Positions 26,038 through 35,075 are shown, numbered from the stretch's first letter. The stretch: 64,000 nt of DNA from Chryseosolibacter histidinae (GCF_018598225.1 NZ_JAHESF010000025.1:34680-98679), one strand, 5' to 3'. A program made the numbers and translations. Notes: generated by a model from the letters alone, not told the origin.

Positions 26038-26439
26038 ATGACGCACGACCAGGAGGAGATCATTGTATTCAGGCAATTTGAAAATGCCATCGACGCCAGC
26101 ATTGCCAAGTCAAAGCTGGACGCTTATGGTGTGCCTTGTTTTCTGACGGAAGAAAATATAACGAATCTTTATCCCGGCCAGCATTACCTTCCTTTCAGGG
26201 TGCGGTTGCATGTGTTCAAGAGAGATGTTGCACAGGCTGAGGACTTGTTGCACGAAAGCCTTCTTCAGGTTGATCACGCAGAGCTGGAATGCCCTAACTG
26301 CCGTTCGCGCAACGTGCAACGCGATTTCCCCAAACGATTTAGTATGAAACCTTTGCCCGCCTTAAGTCTTGTACTTTTTGGTGTATTGTTTCCACATAAA
26401 AAAGTTAATCATTGTCTTGATTGTGATAATGAATTCTGA
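26038..26439 (+). CDS. DUF2007 domain-containing protein with a C-terminal split zinc ribbon
   Basis: A 133-residue protein. The N-terminal 75 residues are a signal-transducing-type DUF2007 fold (FRQFENAIDASIAKSKLDA, GVPCFLTEEN). The C-terminal part has CPNC (about residue 85) and CLDC (about 128), a potential zinc ribbon interrupted by the hydrophobic stretch PLPALSLVLFGVLFPHKKV. Two cysteine pairs separated by a possible membrane-anchoring segment are unusual for a typical ribbon. No signal peptide. It is 32 bp upstream of the SLOG-type gene, so they may be co-transcribed. Confidence 0.75.
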   Translation: MTHDQEEIIVFRQFENAIDASIAKSKLDAYGVPCFLTEENITNLYPGQHYLPFRVRLHVFKRDVAQAEDLLHESLLQVDHAELECPNCRSRNVQRDFPKRFSMKPLPALSLVLFGVLFPHKKVNHCLDCDNEF

Positions 26440-26471
26440 TGTTGTTAAATTAGCGACCTCAAAACCTTCTT

Positions 26472-26978
26472 ATGGCGAGAAAAACAATTGTTGGCATTAT
26501 GGGCCCCGGAGAAAATGCAACTCCGGAAGACAATGAAATTGCATTTGAATTGGGCAAAGCAGTTGCGGAGCATGGCTGGGTTATTCTAACCGGCGGCCGC
26601 AGCTTCGGCGTAATGGATGCGGCCATGAAAGGCGCGCATGAAGGCAATGGCCTCACCATCGGCGTATTGCCCAACGACAATTCCGTCAATTCGTCTGATA
26701 ATGCAGACATCAAGATACTGACCGGTATGGGCAGCGCCCGCAACATGATCAACGTATTGTCAAGCCACGTGATCGTTGTCATCGGTATGGCCGCCGGCAC
26801 CGCCTCCGAAGTAGCCCTCGCCCTGAAGAGCAACAAAAAAGTTATATTATTAAACCAGGATGAGATCACCATCCGGTTTTTCAAAAATATCGGAACCTAT
26901 AAAGTGATGGTGTCAAGCTCCGTATCGGAAACGATCGCGATGATCAAGGATTATCTCTCCGTATATCACGTGTATTGA
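26472..26978 (+). CDS. TIGR00725/SLOG-type Rossmann-like protein
   Basis: A 168-residue protein of the TIGR00725 group, related to the SLOG/LOG (lysine-decarboxylase-like) fold that binds nucleotides. It shows the glycine-rich starts GIMGPGENATPED, LTGGRSFGVMDAAMKGAHE and GMAAGTASEVALAL. Standalone members have unknown roles; some LOG relatives release cytokinin bases from nucleotides, but the catalytic PGGxGTxxE motif is altered to GMAAGTASE here, so I do not propose that activity. It follows the DUF2007 gene. Confidence 0.85.
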   Translation: MARKTIVGIMGPGENATPEDNEIAFELGKAVAEHGWVILTGGRSFGVMDAAMKGAHEGNGLTIGVLPNDNSVNSSDNADIKILTGMGSARNMINVLSSHVIVVIGMAAGTASEVALALKSNKKVILLNQDEITIRFFKNIGTYKVMVSSSVSETIAMIKDYLSVYHVY

Positions 26979-26983
26979 AAATA

Positions 26984-27147
26984 GTCCATGGTCCATGGTC
27001 GATAGTCCATGGACGGTGGTGTAAATTCAACACTTTCTCCTCTTTTGAAGATTAGTCGTCAGTCCACTGCGCACAGGGCTTAGCGCCCGGCAGTGGTCCG
27101 ACGACTGCTGTGTCCTGCTATGGACTATGGACCATCGACTATCGACT
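26984..27147. repeat. GTCCATGG/GTCGAC compound palindrome
   Basis: Outer arms: GTCCATGGTCCATGGTCGA (26984-27002, then TAGTCCATGGAC) on the left and ATGGACTATGGACCATCGAC (27120-27139, then TATCGAC) on the right. An inner hairpin (GTCGTCAGTCCACTG at 27055-27069 with CAGTGGTCCGACGAC at 27091-27105) sits inside. Compared with the other copies, both arms carry matching CCATGG changes. It lies between convergent genes. Confidence 0.7.
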
Positions 27148-27150
27148 GTT

Positions 27151-28908
27151 TTACTTCTTCAGCACCGTAAACTCTACGCGCCTGTTATTGGCCTGTCCAT
27201 CAGGTGTATCATTGGTATCGATGGGTTTCGCTTCTCCGTAACCGTGTGCGGTGAGGCGATGGCTTTCGATTCCCTGGCTGGCGATGTAGTCCACCACCGC
27301 TTGTGAACGGCCCTGTGACAAATTCAGGTTGTAGTCGTCAGAGCCTTTGCTATCGGTATGGCCTGATATTTCAACCTCTACGGTATTGTTCTGCTTCAGG
27401 AAGTCCACCACCTTGTTGAGCTCGGTGAATGACTCTTTCTTCAATGTAGTTTTATCAAAATCGAAATAGATATTCTTCAGCCTCACCGTTACACCTACTT
27501 CGATCGGCTCGAGGTAAACGTCTTTGGTCACCGGCGTGAGCTCTTCATTGTCGATGGAAACACTATCAGTAGTGTTCATATATCCTTCCGCAGAGGCGGC
27601 GATCAGGTACGTGCCCAGCTTCGGCACAGGCTGCTCATATTTCCCGTCAACGGCCTGCAAAGATGACGTTGTTTTTCTGTCGCTCCTGAGTGATACATTC
27701 AGTTTTGCATTAATGGTCTTTTCGGTTTTCTTGTCGTACACATTGCCCGTCAGCATGAGCTTTTTAGCTACTGGTGTCAGGAGGATCTCAACGTTGAGGG
27801 TAGTGTCGTTATACAGGGCAGGTACCTTGAAAGACTGCTCTTTGGGAAGGAAGCCCTGGGCACTGGCGCTCACTACGTATTCAGTTACCTCGGGCATTTT
27901 TGTTTCGAACTTGCCGGTGGTGTTTGACTTCAGCTTCAGCGGGTCCTTTTCTTTTAACCTCACTTCAACATCGGCCTGCAGGGGTGTGTTTGTCTTCTGG
28001 TTGTAGACCATGCCCACGAGGTTGATCTTGATGGTTTTGGGCACCAGCATGTAGAGGTCCAGTTGGGCACCTTCCAGCGCTTTGTTGGCGCGGCTGGTAA
28101 ACACGTTGCCGGCCTCATCCATGGTGAAATAAAAATCGAGGGCGCTGGTGTTGATCGGTTTGCCCATGTTCACAGGCTCTGACCAGTTGTTCCAGGTGTC
28201 GTCAAGACGGGTACATTTATAGATATCCACGCCGCCTTGTCTTCCGGGTGCCTGGCGTGCGCTGCCGAAGAAAAGTGTCTTTTGATCCGGACCAATGAAA
28301 GGCCCCACCTCGTCAAGGTTGGTGCTGAGCTTTAACTTCTCGGGCCTGGAATAGCTTCCATTCCCCTGCAGGTGACTGGCATAGAGGTCGCTGACGGCGC
28401 TGCCATCCTTTTCGCTGAAATAAAGGATAATATGTTTTCGGTCTGCAGAGATGCTGGCGCCATAGAAACGGCCCTGGTTCATCTTTTTGAAGTCAACCAC
28501 TTCGAGCTCGGTGAGTCCGCCGCCCTTGCTGGCGATGGAGAACCCTTTTTCACCTTTACTTCTGCCGCCCCTGATGAAGAGGCCGCCGTCGGGCAATACG
28601 GTGAATACCTGGTTGGAAGGATGGATATTAAAAGGTGAGCGAAGGTGCTGCGCAGGTCCCCAGACTCCATTGGCATCTTTTTCTGACATCCAGATGTCCT
28701 GTGTATCGTCTTTGCCAAGGGTGTTCTCCGGATGGTCCTGAACGAAGAAGTATAATGTTTTGCCGTCTGGTGATACAACCGGGGCGGCTTCGTGATGGAA
28801 TGTGTTGACCGTTTTATCCATCTTCACCAGCTCGTAACGTGGTGAGACCTGCTGGCACAGCGCGGACACACTGAGTGTAACAAGGAGAAGCGGTAAACAT
28901 TTCTTCAT
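27151..28908 (-). CDS. OmpA-family protein with PD40 propeller and carboxypeptidase-like repeats
   Basis: Envelope protein of 585 residues. Signal peptide about 1-18 (VSALCQ); PD40/WD40-like beta-propeller about 30-290 (SPDGKTLYFF, GPDQKTLFFGSA); two carboxypeptidase regulatory-like folds about 300-450 (VGMVYNQKTNTPL, LTGNVYDKKTEKTI); OmpA C-terminal peptidoglycan-binding domain about 470-585 with VEISGHTDSKGSDDYN and NNRRVEFTV. This is a common Bacteroidota outer-membrane stability or motility-associated type, close in architecture to the PorE-type proteins of the type IX secretion system, but membership of that system is not shown by the neighbours. Confidence 0.92.
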   Translation of the reverse strand: MKKCLPLLLVTLSVSALCQQVSPRYELVKMDKTVNTFHHEAAPVVSPDGKTLYFFVQDHPENTLGKDDTQDIWMSEKDANGVWGPAQHLRSPFNIHPSNQVFTVLPDGGLFIRGGRSKGEKGFSIASKGGGLTELEVVDFKKMNQGRFYGASISADRKHIILYFSEKDGSAVSDLYASHLQGNGSYSRPEKLKLSTNLDEVGPFIGPDQKTLFFGSARQAPGRQGGVDIYKCTRLDDTWNNWSEPVNMGKPINTSALDFYFTMDEAGNVFTSRANKALEGAQLDLYMLVPKTIKINLVGMVYNQKTNTPLQADVEVRLKEKDPLKLKSNTTGKFETKMPEVTEYVVSASAQGFLPKEQSFKVPALYNDTTLNVEILLTPVAKKLMLTGNVYDKKTEKTINAKLNVSLRSDRKTTSSLQAVDGKYEQPVPKLGTYLIAASAEGYMNTTDSVSIDNEELTPVTKDVYLEPIEVGVTVRLKNIYFDFDKTTLKKESFTELNKVVDFLKQNNTVEVEISGHTDSKGSDDYNLNLSQGRSQAVVDYIASQGIESHRLTAHGYGEAKPIDTNDTPDGQANNRRVEFTVLKK

Positions 28909-28964
28909 GGTATAAGGGGTTAGAAACAGTAAAGTTAAAACATAAACGGCTACGAAATAAGCAG

Positions 28965-28988
28965 AAAAACCGCGCTAGCGCGGCTTTT
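28965..28988. terminator. Rho-independent terminator
   Basis: The perfect palindrome CCGCGCTAGCGCGG (28970-28983) is flanked by AAAAA on the left and CTTTT on the right. It gives a G/C stem with T-runs on both strands. It ends transcription of the cytochrome b-like gene and may insulate the OmpA gene promoter. Confidence 0.75.
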
Positions 28989-29011
28989 AAAGAGCAAAAT
29001 GACCGTTTTAC

Positions 29012-29440
29012 TTACACAATGCCTCTGCCGCTGAGCCAGATGGTGACCAAAATGATGGCCAGGGCGATGGTATTGAAAATGAACATGCGCTTGTGTTTGG
29101 CCTGGTCAACCGCCATCTTTTTCGAGGTGGTCCTGGCCAGCGTAATGAGTACAATGGCGATCAGCATAGCCGTATTATGCTCCACCAGCCAGTAGCGGGT
29201 TGAAGGTTCTTTCATGGCTGCGCCGGAGAACTGCACGAACGGGCTTACAAAATACAATACAAGTCCCAGCAGAAGTTGCGTATGTGTGCAGATGAACAGA
29301 AACAACCCCACACGGTTATCCATCCTGGTGTAAGGCTTCTTGTTCACCAGGCCCAGCAGTGACTGGATGATGACCACCACCAGCAGGATCAGGATGAAAT
29401 AACGAAGCACAGAATGGGAGTGAAGAAGGCCGGTGTACAT
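29012..29440 (-). CDS. Small four-helix membrane protein (cytochrome b-like family)
   Basis: A 142-residue integral membrane protein with four predicted helices (about residues 10-28, 42-64, 84-104, 116-136). Histidines occur in each half (HSHSVLRYF at the start, HTQLLLG and VEHNTAMLI in the middle), compatible with haem ligation, and related Bacteroidota proteins are annotated as cytochrome B. Whether haem is bound is uncertain. It diverges from the ion-channel homologue at 29523, sharing an 82-bp promoter gap. Confidence 0.65.
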   Translation of the reverse strand: MYTGLLHSHSVLRYFILILLVVVIIQSLLGLVNKKPYTRMDNRVGLFLFICTHTQLLLGLVLYFVSPFVQFSGAAMKEPSTRYWLVEHNTAMLIAIVLITLARTTSKKMAVDQAKHKRMFIFNTIALAIILVTIWLSGRGIV

Positions 29441-29471
29441 AAAATTGAATTTGGCGGCAAAATAGTACAGC

Positions 29472-29505
29472 TTTGGCTAAGATTAAAGAAACGTTCATAT
29501 TTTTG
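29472..29505 (+). promoter_or_regulatory. Candidate Bacteroidota-type promoter for the ion channel gene
   Basis: TATTTTTG (29498-29505) fits the Bacteroidota -7 consensus TAnnTTTG exactly. TTTG at 29472-29475 could be the -33 element, with a 22-bp spacer, slightly longer than usual. The predicted start site is about 12 nt before the ATG at 29523. Match by eye only. Confidence 0.45.
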
Positions 29506-29522
29506 GGCCGCTATCTCTTTCT

Positions 29523-30488
29523 ATGAGACACCTGCTTATTATTGCGTTCCTCGTTTCGTTTTTAACCGCTTCTGCGCAAGCTCCCGATACCACAGTTGTC
29601 AACAACCCTGATACAGTGAAAGTTGGCGCCTACGTCATCAGCGTGCACGACATCAATTTCCACGAGAAGGAATATACCGTGAGGTTCTGGCTGTGGTTTT
29701 TGCACGGCAACAGCGATTTCGATTTTTCGAAACAGCTTGATATCCCCAACGCCAAGTCCATAGAATTCGAAGAGCCGATCACCGATTCGCTGGAAGGCAA
29801 GGCATGGGTGATCATGAAGATGAAGTGTGTGATGAAGCAGAACTGGAACGTTGCGGATTTTCCGTTCGACCGCCAGAGCCTGAAAGTGCAGATCGAGAAT
29901 ACGCTGTTCGACAATAAGAACCTGGTGTTTGTTCCGGACACGGTTGGAAGCCGTTTCGACGATGAAGAAGCCATCGATGGGTGGCTGATCTCCGACTTCA
30001 GGGTTGTGGAGACCCGGAACGATTATCATACCGGTTTTGGCGACCCTCGTCCCGGGCGTGCGTTTTCCGAGTTCTCACAGTTTGTGATTGAAATGGACCT
30101 CGAACGGGATGCCTGGGGGCTGTTTATGAAGATCTGCATTGGCATGTACATCGCCTTCCTGATCTCCATCATCAGCTTCACGCCGCATCCTTCCGAGCTG
30201 GAGCCACGATTCGGGTTGCCGGTCGGTGGGTTGTTTGCGGCAGTGGGTAATAAATACATCATTGACTCGCTGCTGCCAGAATCGTCGTCTTTCACCTTAG
30301 TGGATACACTGCACACGGTAACGTTTCTCGGCATCTTTGCCACGCTGGTAACCTCGGCTGTGGCGCTACACTTGCACGACAACCAGAAGACCGCGCTGGC
30401 GCTCAGGATCAACAGAACCTGTTCCATTGCGGTGGTGAGCCTTTATATTGTACTGAACATCTTCTTCATTACGGTTGCGTTATTTTAG
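29523..30488 (+). CDS. Prokaryotic pentameric ligand-gated ion channel (GLIC/ELIC-like)
   Basis: A 321-residue homologue of Cys-loop receptors. Signal peptide about 1-19 (LTASAQ); extracellular beta-sandwich about 30-195; four membrane helices at about 200-219 (M1), 229-250 (M2), 260-284 (M3) and 297-320 (M4). The Pro-loop signature FPFDRQ is at residues 113-118. The position of the second loop cysteine is Leu120, so the disulphide is absent, as in known bacterial channels. M2 (RFGLPVGGLFAAVGNKYI) ends in LLPESSSFTLVDT, resembling ELIC and GLIC. The M3-M4 loop is very short. By family it forms a cation or anion channel opened by an extracellular ligand; ligand and selectivity are unknown. It shares no obvious functional neighbour. 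Confidence 0.88.
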   Translation: MRHLLIIAFLVSFLTASAQAPDTTVVNNPDTVKVGAYVISVHDINFHEKEYTVRFWLWFLHGNSDFDFSKQLDIPNAKSIEFEEPITDSLEGKAWVIMKMKCVMKQNWNVADFPFDRQSLKVQIENTLFDNKNLVFVPDTVGSRFDDEEAIDGWLISDFRVVETRNDYHTGFGDPRPGRAFSEFSQFVIEMDLERDAWGLFMKICIGMYIAFLISIISFTPHPSELEPRFGLPVGGLFAAVGNKYIIDSLLPESSSFTLVDTLHTVTFLGIFATLVTSAVALHLHDNQKTALALRINRTCSIAVVSLYIVLNIFFITVALF

Positions 30489-30580
30489 CGCTAGGCCCGG
30501 TTTTTATTGCACTCATCACAAACTCCTCGCTTTTTTGACGGTGCGGTCGCTATCTTCGGCGACAACCTAAACAAAAGTGT

Positions 30581-33022
30581 ATGAGAAGACTACTAACCCA
30601 TCTGATCTTGATATTGGCAGCAGCCCCTGGCTTTGCGCAGGATAACATCACGTACCAGCGCCCTCCCGACGATATTGCAAAACTTGTGGAAGCACCGTTG
30701 ACGCCAGCCATCAGCATATCGCATGACAATGCATGGATGCTGTTGCTGGAGCGTTCCGATTATCCCACCATCGAGGAGCTGTCAAGGCCCGAGCTGCGCA
30801 TCGCCGGGTTGCGCATCAATCCCGATAACTTCGGTCCCAGCCGTGCCATTTACTCCATCGGTTTAAAGGCCAAGAAACTTGCGGAGAATAAAGACTACGA
30901 GATCAAAAACCTGCCGTCGCCATTGCTGATGAGCAACGTCAGCTTCTCGCCCGACAGCAAGAAGATCGCCTTCCTGCAGAACGGTGCCGACAAGACAGAG
31001 CTCTGGGTGGTTGACCTCGCCACGTTAACAGCATCGAAGCTCACCGAAAGAAAGATCAACAACATTTTTGGCGGAGGATTCACGGGCTCGGCTTTCAGCT
31101 GGCTGTCGGACTCGCAGCATATAGTTTTTACCGCTGTTCCTGAAAAACAACCCGTGCTGCCCGAGAAGCCGAGAACGCCTGTGGGACCCGTTGTGGAGGA
31201 GAACCTCGGTAAAAAAGCGCCGAACCGCACCTACCAGGACCTGCTCAAGAATCCGTATGACGAGAAGTTGTTCGATTATTATGCAACGTCCGAGCTGGTG
31301 CTTAAAAATATCAACGGTTCAGAAAAGGTGCTGAAGCCTGCTGCGATCTATAGCTCGTTCAGTCCATCACCCGATGGCAAGCTTGTGCTGGTGCGTGAAG
31401 TGCATCGCCCTTATTCTTACATCGTTCCCTACAACCGCTTCCCTCAGCGCATCCAGGTGATAGACCTGAATGGAGCGCTTGTTAAAGAATTGATCGACAT
31501 TCCGCTGATCGACAATATTCCCAATGGATTCAACGCGGTGCAGACTGGTCCACGGAACCATGCATGGCGCGCAGACCAGCCCGCTACTTTATACTGGGCC
31601 GAAGCACAGGATGGCGGCGACCCGAAAGCAAAAGCAGACATCCGCGACAAAGTATCTGAGCTGGCAGCACCGTTCACAGGTACCGCTACAGAGCTCATCA
31701 GCCTGCCGCTCCGTTATTCAGGCATCACCTGGGGCAACAACAACATCGCCTGGGTGAACGAGTTTTGGTGGACAGACCGCAAAGAACGTGTTTACCAGCT
31801 CGACCCCGTAACAAAAACGAAGAAGGTGATCATCGACCGGTCTACGGAAGATGCGTATAACGACCCCGGTAACGTAGTAACAGCGCCCAACCAGTTTGGC
31901 CGTTATGTAATGCTCATCACCAAAGACAACCAGGTGTTCTTCACCGGCGATGGCGCTTCACCCGAAGGCGACCTGCCGTTCCTTGACAGGATGGATCTGA
32001 AAACAGGAAAGAAAACGAGACTGTGGCGCTGTGAGGCACCGTATTATGAGCACGTGATAGACCTGCTCGATGCCAAGAAAGCTACTTTCATCACATCGCG
32101 TGAGTCACAAACCGAAAACCCCAACTATTACCTGCGCACGGCGGGCAACGCCAAAACCACACAGCTGACAAGCTTCCCGCATCCTTATCCGCAGCTGAAA
32201 GATGTGAAGAAACAAGTGCTGAAATATAAACGTGAAGACGGTGTTGACCTGACCGCTGACCTTTACCTGCCTCCGGGTTATAAGAAAGAGGACGGTCCGC
32301 TGCCAACGTTCCTGTGGGCTTATCCGGAAGAGTTCAAGTCGAAATCGAACGCGGGCCAGGTGAAAGGTTCACAATACACGTTTACCCGCATCGGGTCGGG
32401 CAGCGCCATCTTTTGGGTTACCCGTGGTTACGCCATTCTCGACAATGCTTCCATTCCTATTGTAGGTGAAGGCAATTCAGAGCCTAATGACACGTATGTT
32501 CAGCAGCTGGTGGCAAGCGCGAAGGCGGCCATCGATCACGCAGCGTCTATGGGCGTTACCGATCCTAACCGTGTGGCAGCCGGTGGCCACTCGTATGGCG
32601 CCTTTATGACAGCGAACCTGCTGGCACACTGCGATCTGTTCAAGGCGGGCATCGCGCGCAGTGGTGCTTACAACCGCACGCTGACTCCCTTCGGCTTCCA
32701 GTCTGAAGAAAGAACTTACTGGGAAGCGCCGAAAGTTTACTTCGATATGTCGCCTTTCTCTTTTGCGGATAAGATCAAAGAACCTTTGCTGATGATCCAT
32801 GGAGAAGCCGATAACAATTCAGGTACTTTCCCGATTCAGACCGAGCGTTTCTACAACGCCATCAAGGGACACGGCGGCACAGCTCGTTTTGTGTTGCTGC
32901 CGTATGAGAGTCACGGATATCGCGCCAAGGAATCGATCCTGCACATGCTGTGGGAAATGGATCGCTGGCTTGAGAAATATGTGAAGCAGTCGCCGGAAGC
33001 GAAAGCAACAGGAAGTAGGTAG
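30581..33022 (+). CDS. S9-family peptidase (prolyl oligopeptidase/glutamyl endopeptidase type)
   Basis: Exported serine peptidase of 813 residues with a signal peptide of about 20 residues (APGFAQ). The N-terminal two thirds form the propeller of S9 enzymes (SFSPDSKKIAFLQNG) and the C-terminal third an alpha/beta-hydrolase. The nucleophile is in GGHSYGAFM, the acid probably in HGEADNNSGTFP and the histidine in PYESHGYRAKE. The arrangement and the GHSYG form match the glutamyl endopeptidase-like subgroup. It degrades peptides in the periplasm. It is 92 bp downstream of the ion channel gene and followed by a terminator. Confidence 0.93.
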   Translation: MRRLLTHLILILAAAPGFAQDNITYQRPPDDIAKLVEAPLTPAISISHDNAWMLLLERSDYPTIEELSRPELRIAGLRINPDNFGPSRAIYSIGLKAKKLAENKDYEIKNLPSPLLMSNVSFSPDSKKIAFLQNGADKTELWVVDLATLTASKLTERKINNIFGGGFTGSAFSWLSDSQHIVFTAVPEKQPVLPEKPRTPVGPVVEENLGKKAPNRTYQDLLKNPYDEKLFDYYATSELVLKNINGSEKVLKPAAIYSSFSPSPDGKLVLVREVHRPYSYIVPYNRFPQRIQVIDLNGALVKELIDIPLIDNIPNGFNAVQTGPRNHAWRADQPATLYWAEAQDGGDPKAKADIRDKVSELAAPFTGTATELISLPLRYSGITWGNNNIAWVNEFWWTDRKERVYQLDPVTKTKKVIIDRSTEDAYNDPGNVVTAPNQFGRYVMLITKDNQVFFTGDGASPEGDLPFLDRMDLKTGKKTRLWRCEAPYYEHVIDLLDAKKATFITSRESQTENPNYYLRTAGNAKTTQLTSFPHPYPQLKDVKKQVLKYKREDGVDLTADLYLPPGYKKEDGPLPTFLWAYPEEFKSKSNAGQVKGSQYTFTRIGSGSAIFWVTRGYAILDNASIPIVGEGNSEPNDTYVQQLVASAKAAIDHAASMGVTDPNRVAAGGHSYGAFMTANLLAHCDLFKAGIARSGAYNRTLTPFGFQSEERTYWEAPKVYFDMSPFSFADKIKEPLLMIHGEADNNSGTFPIQTERFYNAIKGHGGTARFVLLPYESHGYRAKESILHMLWEMDRWLEKYVKQSPEAKATGSR

Positions 33023-33050
33023 TGCAGCAAATCCTACTGTTCGTCATTGT

Positions 33051-33081
33051 GCCCCGGCTTTTGGTCGGGGCTTCTGTTTTT
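33051..33081 (+). terminator. Rho-independent terminator after S9 peptidase
   Basis: GCCCCGGC (33051-33058) pairs with GTCGGGGC (33064-33071) through one G-T pair, loop TTTTG, followed by CTTCTGTTTTT. A clear G/C stem plus T-run, 29 bp after the stop codon. Confidence 0.85.
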
Positions 33082-33129
33082 ATAAGGGTGGATTGATTAA
33101 TTTTAAAATCACGCTTAAAACTTCTCATC

Positions 33130-33966
33130 ATGAAAAAGATCATTGTTTCAGTAATGTTTTTCGCTGCACTCGCAGTCACAACCTTTGGTCAGAGCCTTCA
33201 GCTGAAATGGAGCTCAGACACCGTGTTACGCATTCCGGAATCTGTTCTGTTCGATAGCAAGGCCAATGTGCTTTATGTTTCAAACATCGATGGCAAGTCG
33301 GGCGAGAAAGACGGAAAGGGATTCATTTCGAAGATGTCGCCCGATGGCAAGATCATTGCGCTGGAGTGGGCAACGGGTCTGAATGCACCCAAAGGCATGG
33401 GCCTGAATAAAGGCAGCCTCTACGTTGCAGACCTTACGGGCGTAGCTGTTTTTGATGTGGCTACCGGCAAACAAACCAACAGGGTTGAAATAGAAGGTGC
33501 AAAGTTCCTCAACGACATCACGATCGATTCGAAGGGTAACGTGTATATCTCCGATTCAGAAACCCGTAAGATCCACAAGCTCAGCGGGAATAAGGCGGAG
33601 CTTTATTTCGAGAGCCCGGAGTTTAAACGCATCAACGGGCTGCTGGCATTGAAGGATGAGTTGTATGTGGCTGATGCCGGAAATGGAAAGAATTACAAGC
33701 TGAGCGCCGATAAAAAGCTCACTCCTTATGCCGAGACGGCGCCGGGTGCCGATGGCATTGTGCTGGTGGGTAAAGACGAGTACATTGTTTCGAGCTGGAG
33801 CGGAGAGGTTTACTTCGTTGACGCCAATAGGAAATCACAGAAGCTCCTCGACACCAAAGAACAGAAGCTGAACAGCGCCGACATTGACTACGACAGTAAG
33901 ACCAAAACAGTATTCGTCCCCACGTTCAACGGCAATAAAGTAATGGCCTACGAGTTCAAGAAGTAG
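33130..33966 (+). CDS. Secreted SMP-30/NHL-like beta-propeller protein
   Basis: A 278-residue exported protein with a signal peptide of about 20 residues (TTFGQ). The mature part is a six-bladed propeller similar to SMP-30/gluconolactonase or NHL proteins, with repeated blades such as GNVYISDSETRKIHKLSG, ELYVADAGNGKNYKLSA and a start IPESVLFDSKANVLYVSN. Related proteins are annotated as ATP/GTP-binding or SMP-30-like, often without demonstrated activity. It may act on lactones, but the catalytic residues were not traced. Single gene between a terminator and a repeat. Confidence 0.8.
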   Translation: MKKIIVSVMFFAALAVTTFGQSLQLKWSSDTVLRIPESVLFDSKANVLYVSNIDGKSGEKDGKGFISKMSPDGKIIALEWATGLNAPKGMGLNKGSLYVADLTGVAVFDVATGKQTNRVEIEGAKFLNDITIDSKGNVYISDSETRKIHKLSGNKAELYFESPEFKRINGLLALKDELYVADAGNGKNYKLSADKKLTPYAETAPGADGIVLVGKDEYIVSSWSGEVYFVDANRKSQKLLDTKEQKLNSADIDYDSKTKTVFVPTFNGNKVMAYEFKK

Positions 33967-33983
33967 CGTGCCATCAAATACAG

Positions 33984-34059
33984 TTCCCGCAGATTTCGCA
34001 GATTTTCGCAGATTCTACATAAAGAATGTTCTGCGTGAATCTGCGTGATCTGCGGGAAA
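33984..34059. repeat. CGCAGATTTTCGCAGATT palindromic repeat
   Basis: TTCCCGCAGAT (33984-33994) pairs with ATCTGCGGGAA (34048-34058); between them are GATTTTCGCAGATT and AATCTGCGTGATCTGCG words that also pair. It lies between convergent genes. A second copy is at 47346-47422. I recall this wording from other Bacteroidota genomes. Confidence 0.7.
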
Positions 34060-34079
34060 CCTGCCATTCGATTCGGAGG

Positions 34080-35075
34080 CTAATCTACAAGCTTAAGTCC
34101 ATCCACAGCCTCGTTGATCTTTTTTGTTTCCTCGGCTGTGAGCTTGAAGTCAAGTGCTTTCGCATTGTCTTTCACCTGCTTTTCGTCGCGCGCGCCTACC
34201 AGCACACAGGCCATGGCGGGGCGGTGAACCGTCCAGTTGATGACCAGCTGCGAGAGTGATGCGTTATATCCGTCGGCGATGGGTTTGATCTTCTCCAGCA
34301 TGGCGTTGATCCTGCTGAGGTTTTCGGGCTTGTAATATCTTGTTGATGGCCGCGAGTCTCCGTCGTTGAATTTGTAACCGGGTTTGATCTTGCCGGTGAG
34401 CAGGCCTCTTTGCAACGGACTGTAAGGAAGGATGCCCAGGTTGCGTTTCAGGGCCTGTGGTATTTCGTCTTTTTCGATCTTGCGGTTCACCATGCTGAAG
34501 GGCACCTGGTTCGAGACAATGTTCAGCGTCTTCAGCGCTTCTTCTGCCTGTTGTGCAGAATAGTTGCAGACGCCGGCGGCCCTTACTTTTCCTTCCTTGA
34601 TCAGATCTGCAACTGCCTCCATGGTCTCTGCGATGGGCGTTGTTACGTCGGGCCAGTGGATCTGGTAGAGATCGATATGATCTGTTTTCAGGCGGCGAAG
34701 GCTGTCTTCACATTCCTGCTTCACTTTCTGCTTGCCTGCGTACTTGTATATTTTTAACGGCTTGCCATGGTTATCGAATGTGTCCATAGCAAAATCGCCT
34801 TGCTGGGTCTGCCAGTTCATGCCATACTTGGTGAGGATCTGGTAGCGGTCTCGCGGAACACCGGCCATGGCCTGGCCTACGAGCTCTTCGCTCTTTCCGA
34901 ATCCATAAACGGGTGCCGTGTCAATGCTGGTGATGCCCATGTCATAGGACGCCCTGATGGCACGAAGCGCGTCCTTTTCTTCCGCGCCACCCCAGAGCCA
35001 TCCGCCAATAGCCCATGCGCCGAAGGCCAGCGGTGTAACGTTAACGGAGGAGTTTCCTAATTTTCTTAATTCCAT
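34080..35075 (-). CDS. Aldo/keto reductase
   Basis: NADPH-dependent aldo/keto reductase, 331 residues, TIM-barrel. The catalytic tetrad is visible: Asp and Tyr in SIDTAPVYGFGKSEE, Lys in ILTKYG and His in YQIHWPD. The N-terminus LGNSSVNVTPLAFGAW and C-terminal NADP-binding VLVGARDEKQV are typical of the general-stress/YajO-like group. Substrate not identifiable. It stands alone on the minus strand, following a repeat-filled gap after the CHAT gene start is on the other side. Confidence 0.93.
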   Translation of the reverse strand: MELRKLGNSSVNVTPLAFGAWAIGGWLWGGAEEKDALRAIRASYDMGITSIDTAPVYGFGKSEELVGQAMAGVPRDRYQILTKYGMNWQTQQGDFAMDTFDNHGKPLKIYKYAGKQKVKQECEDSLRRLKTDHIDLYQIHWPDVTTPIAETMEAVADLIKEGKVRAAGVCNYSAQQAEEALKTLNIVSNQVPFSMVNRKIEKDEIPQALKRNLGILPYSPLQRGLLTGKIKPGYKFNDGDSRPSTRYYKPENLSRINAMLEKIKPIADGYNASLSQLVINWTVHRPAMACVLVGARDEKQVKDNAKALDFKLTAEETKKINEAVDGLKLVD

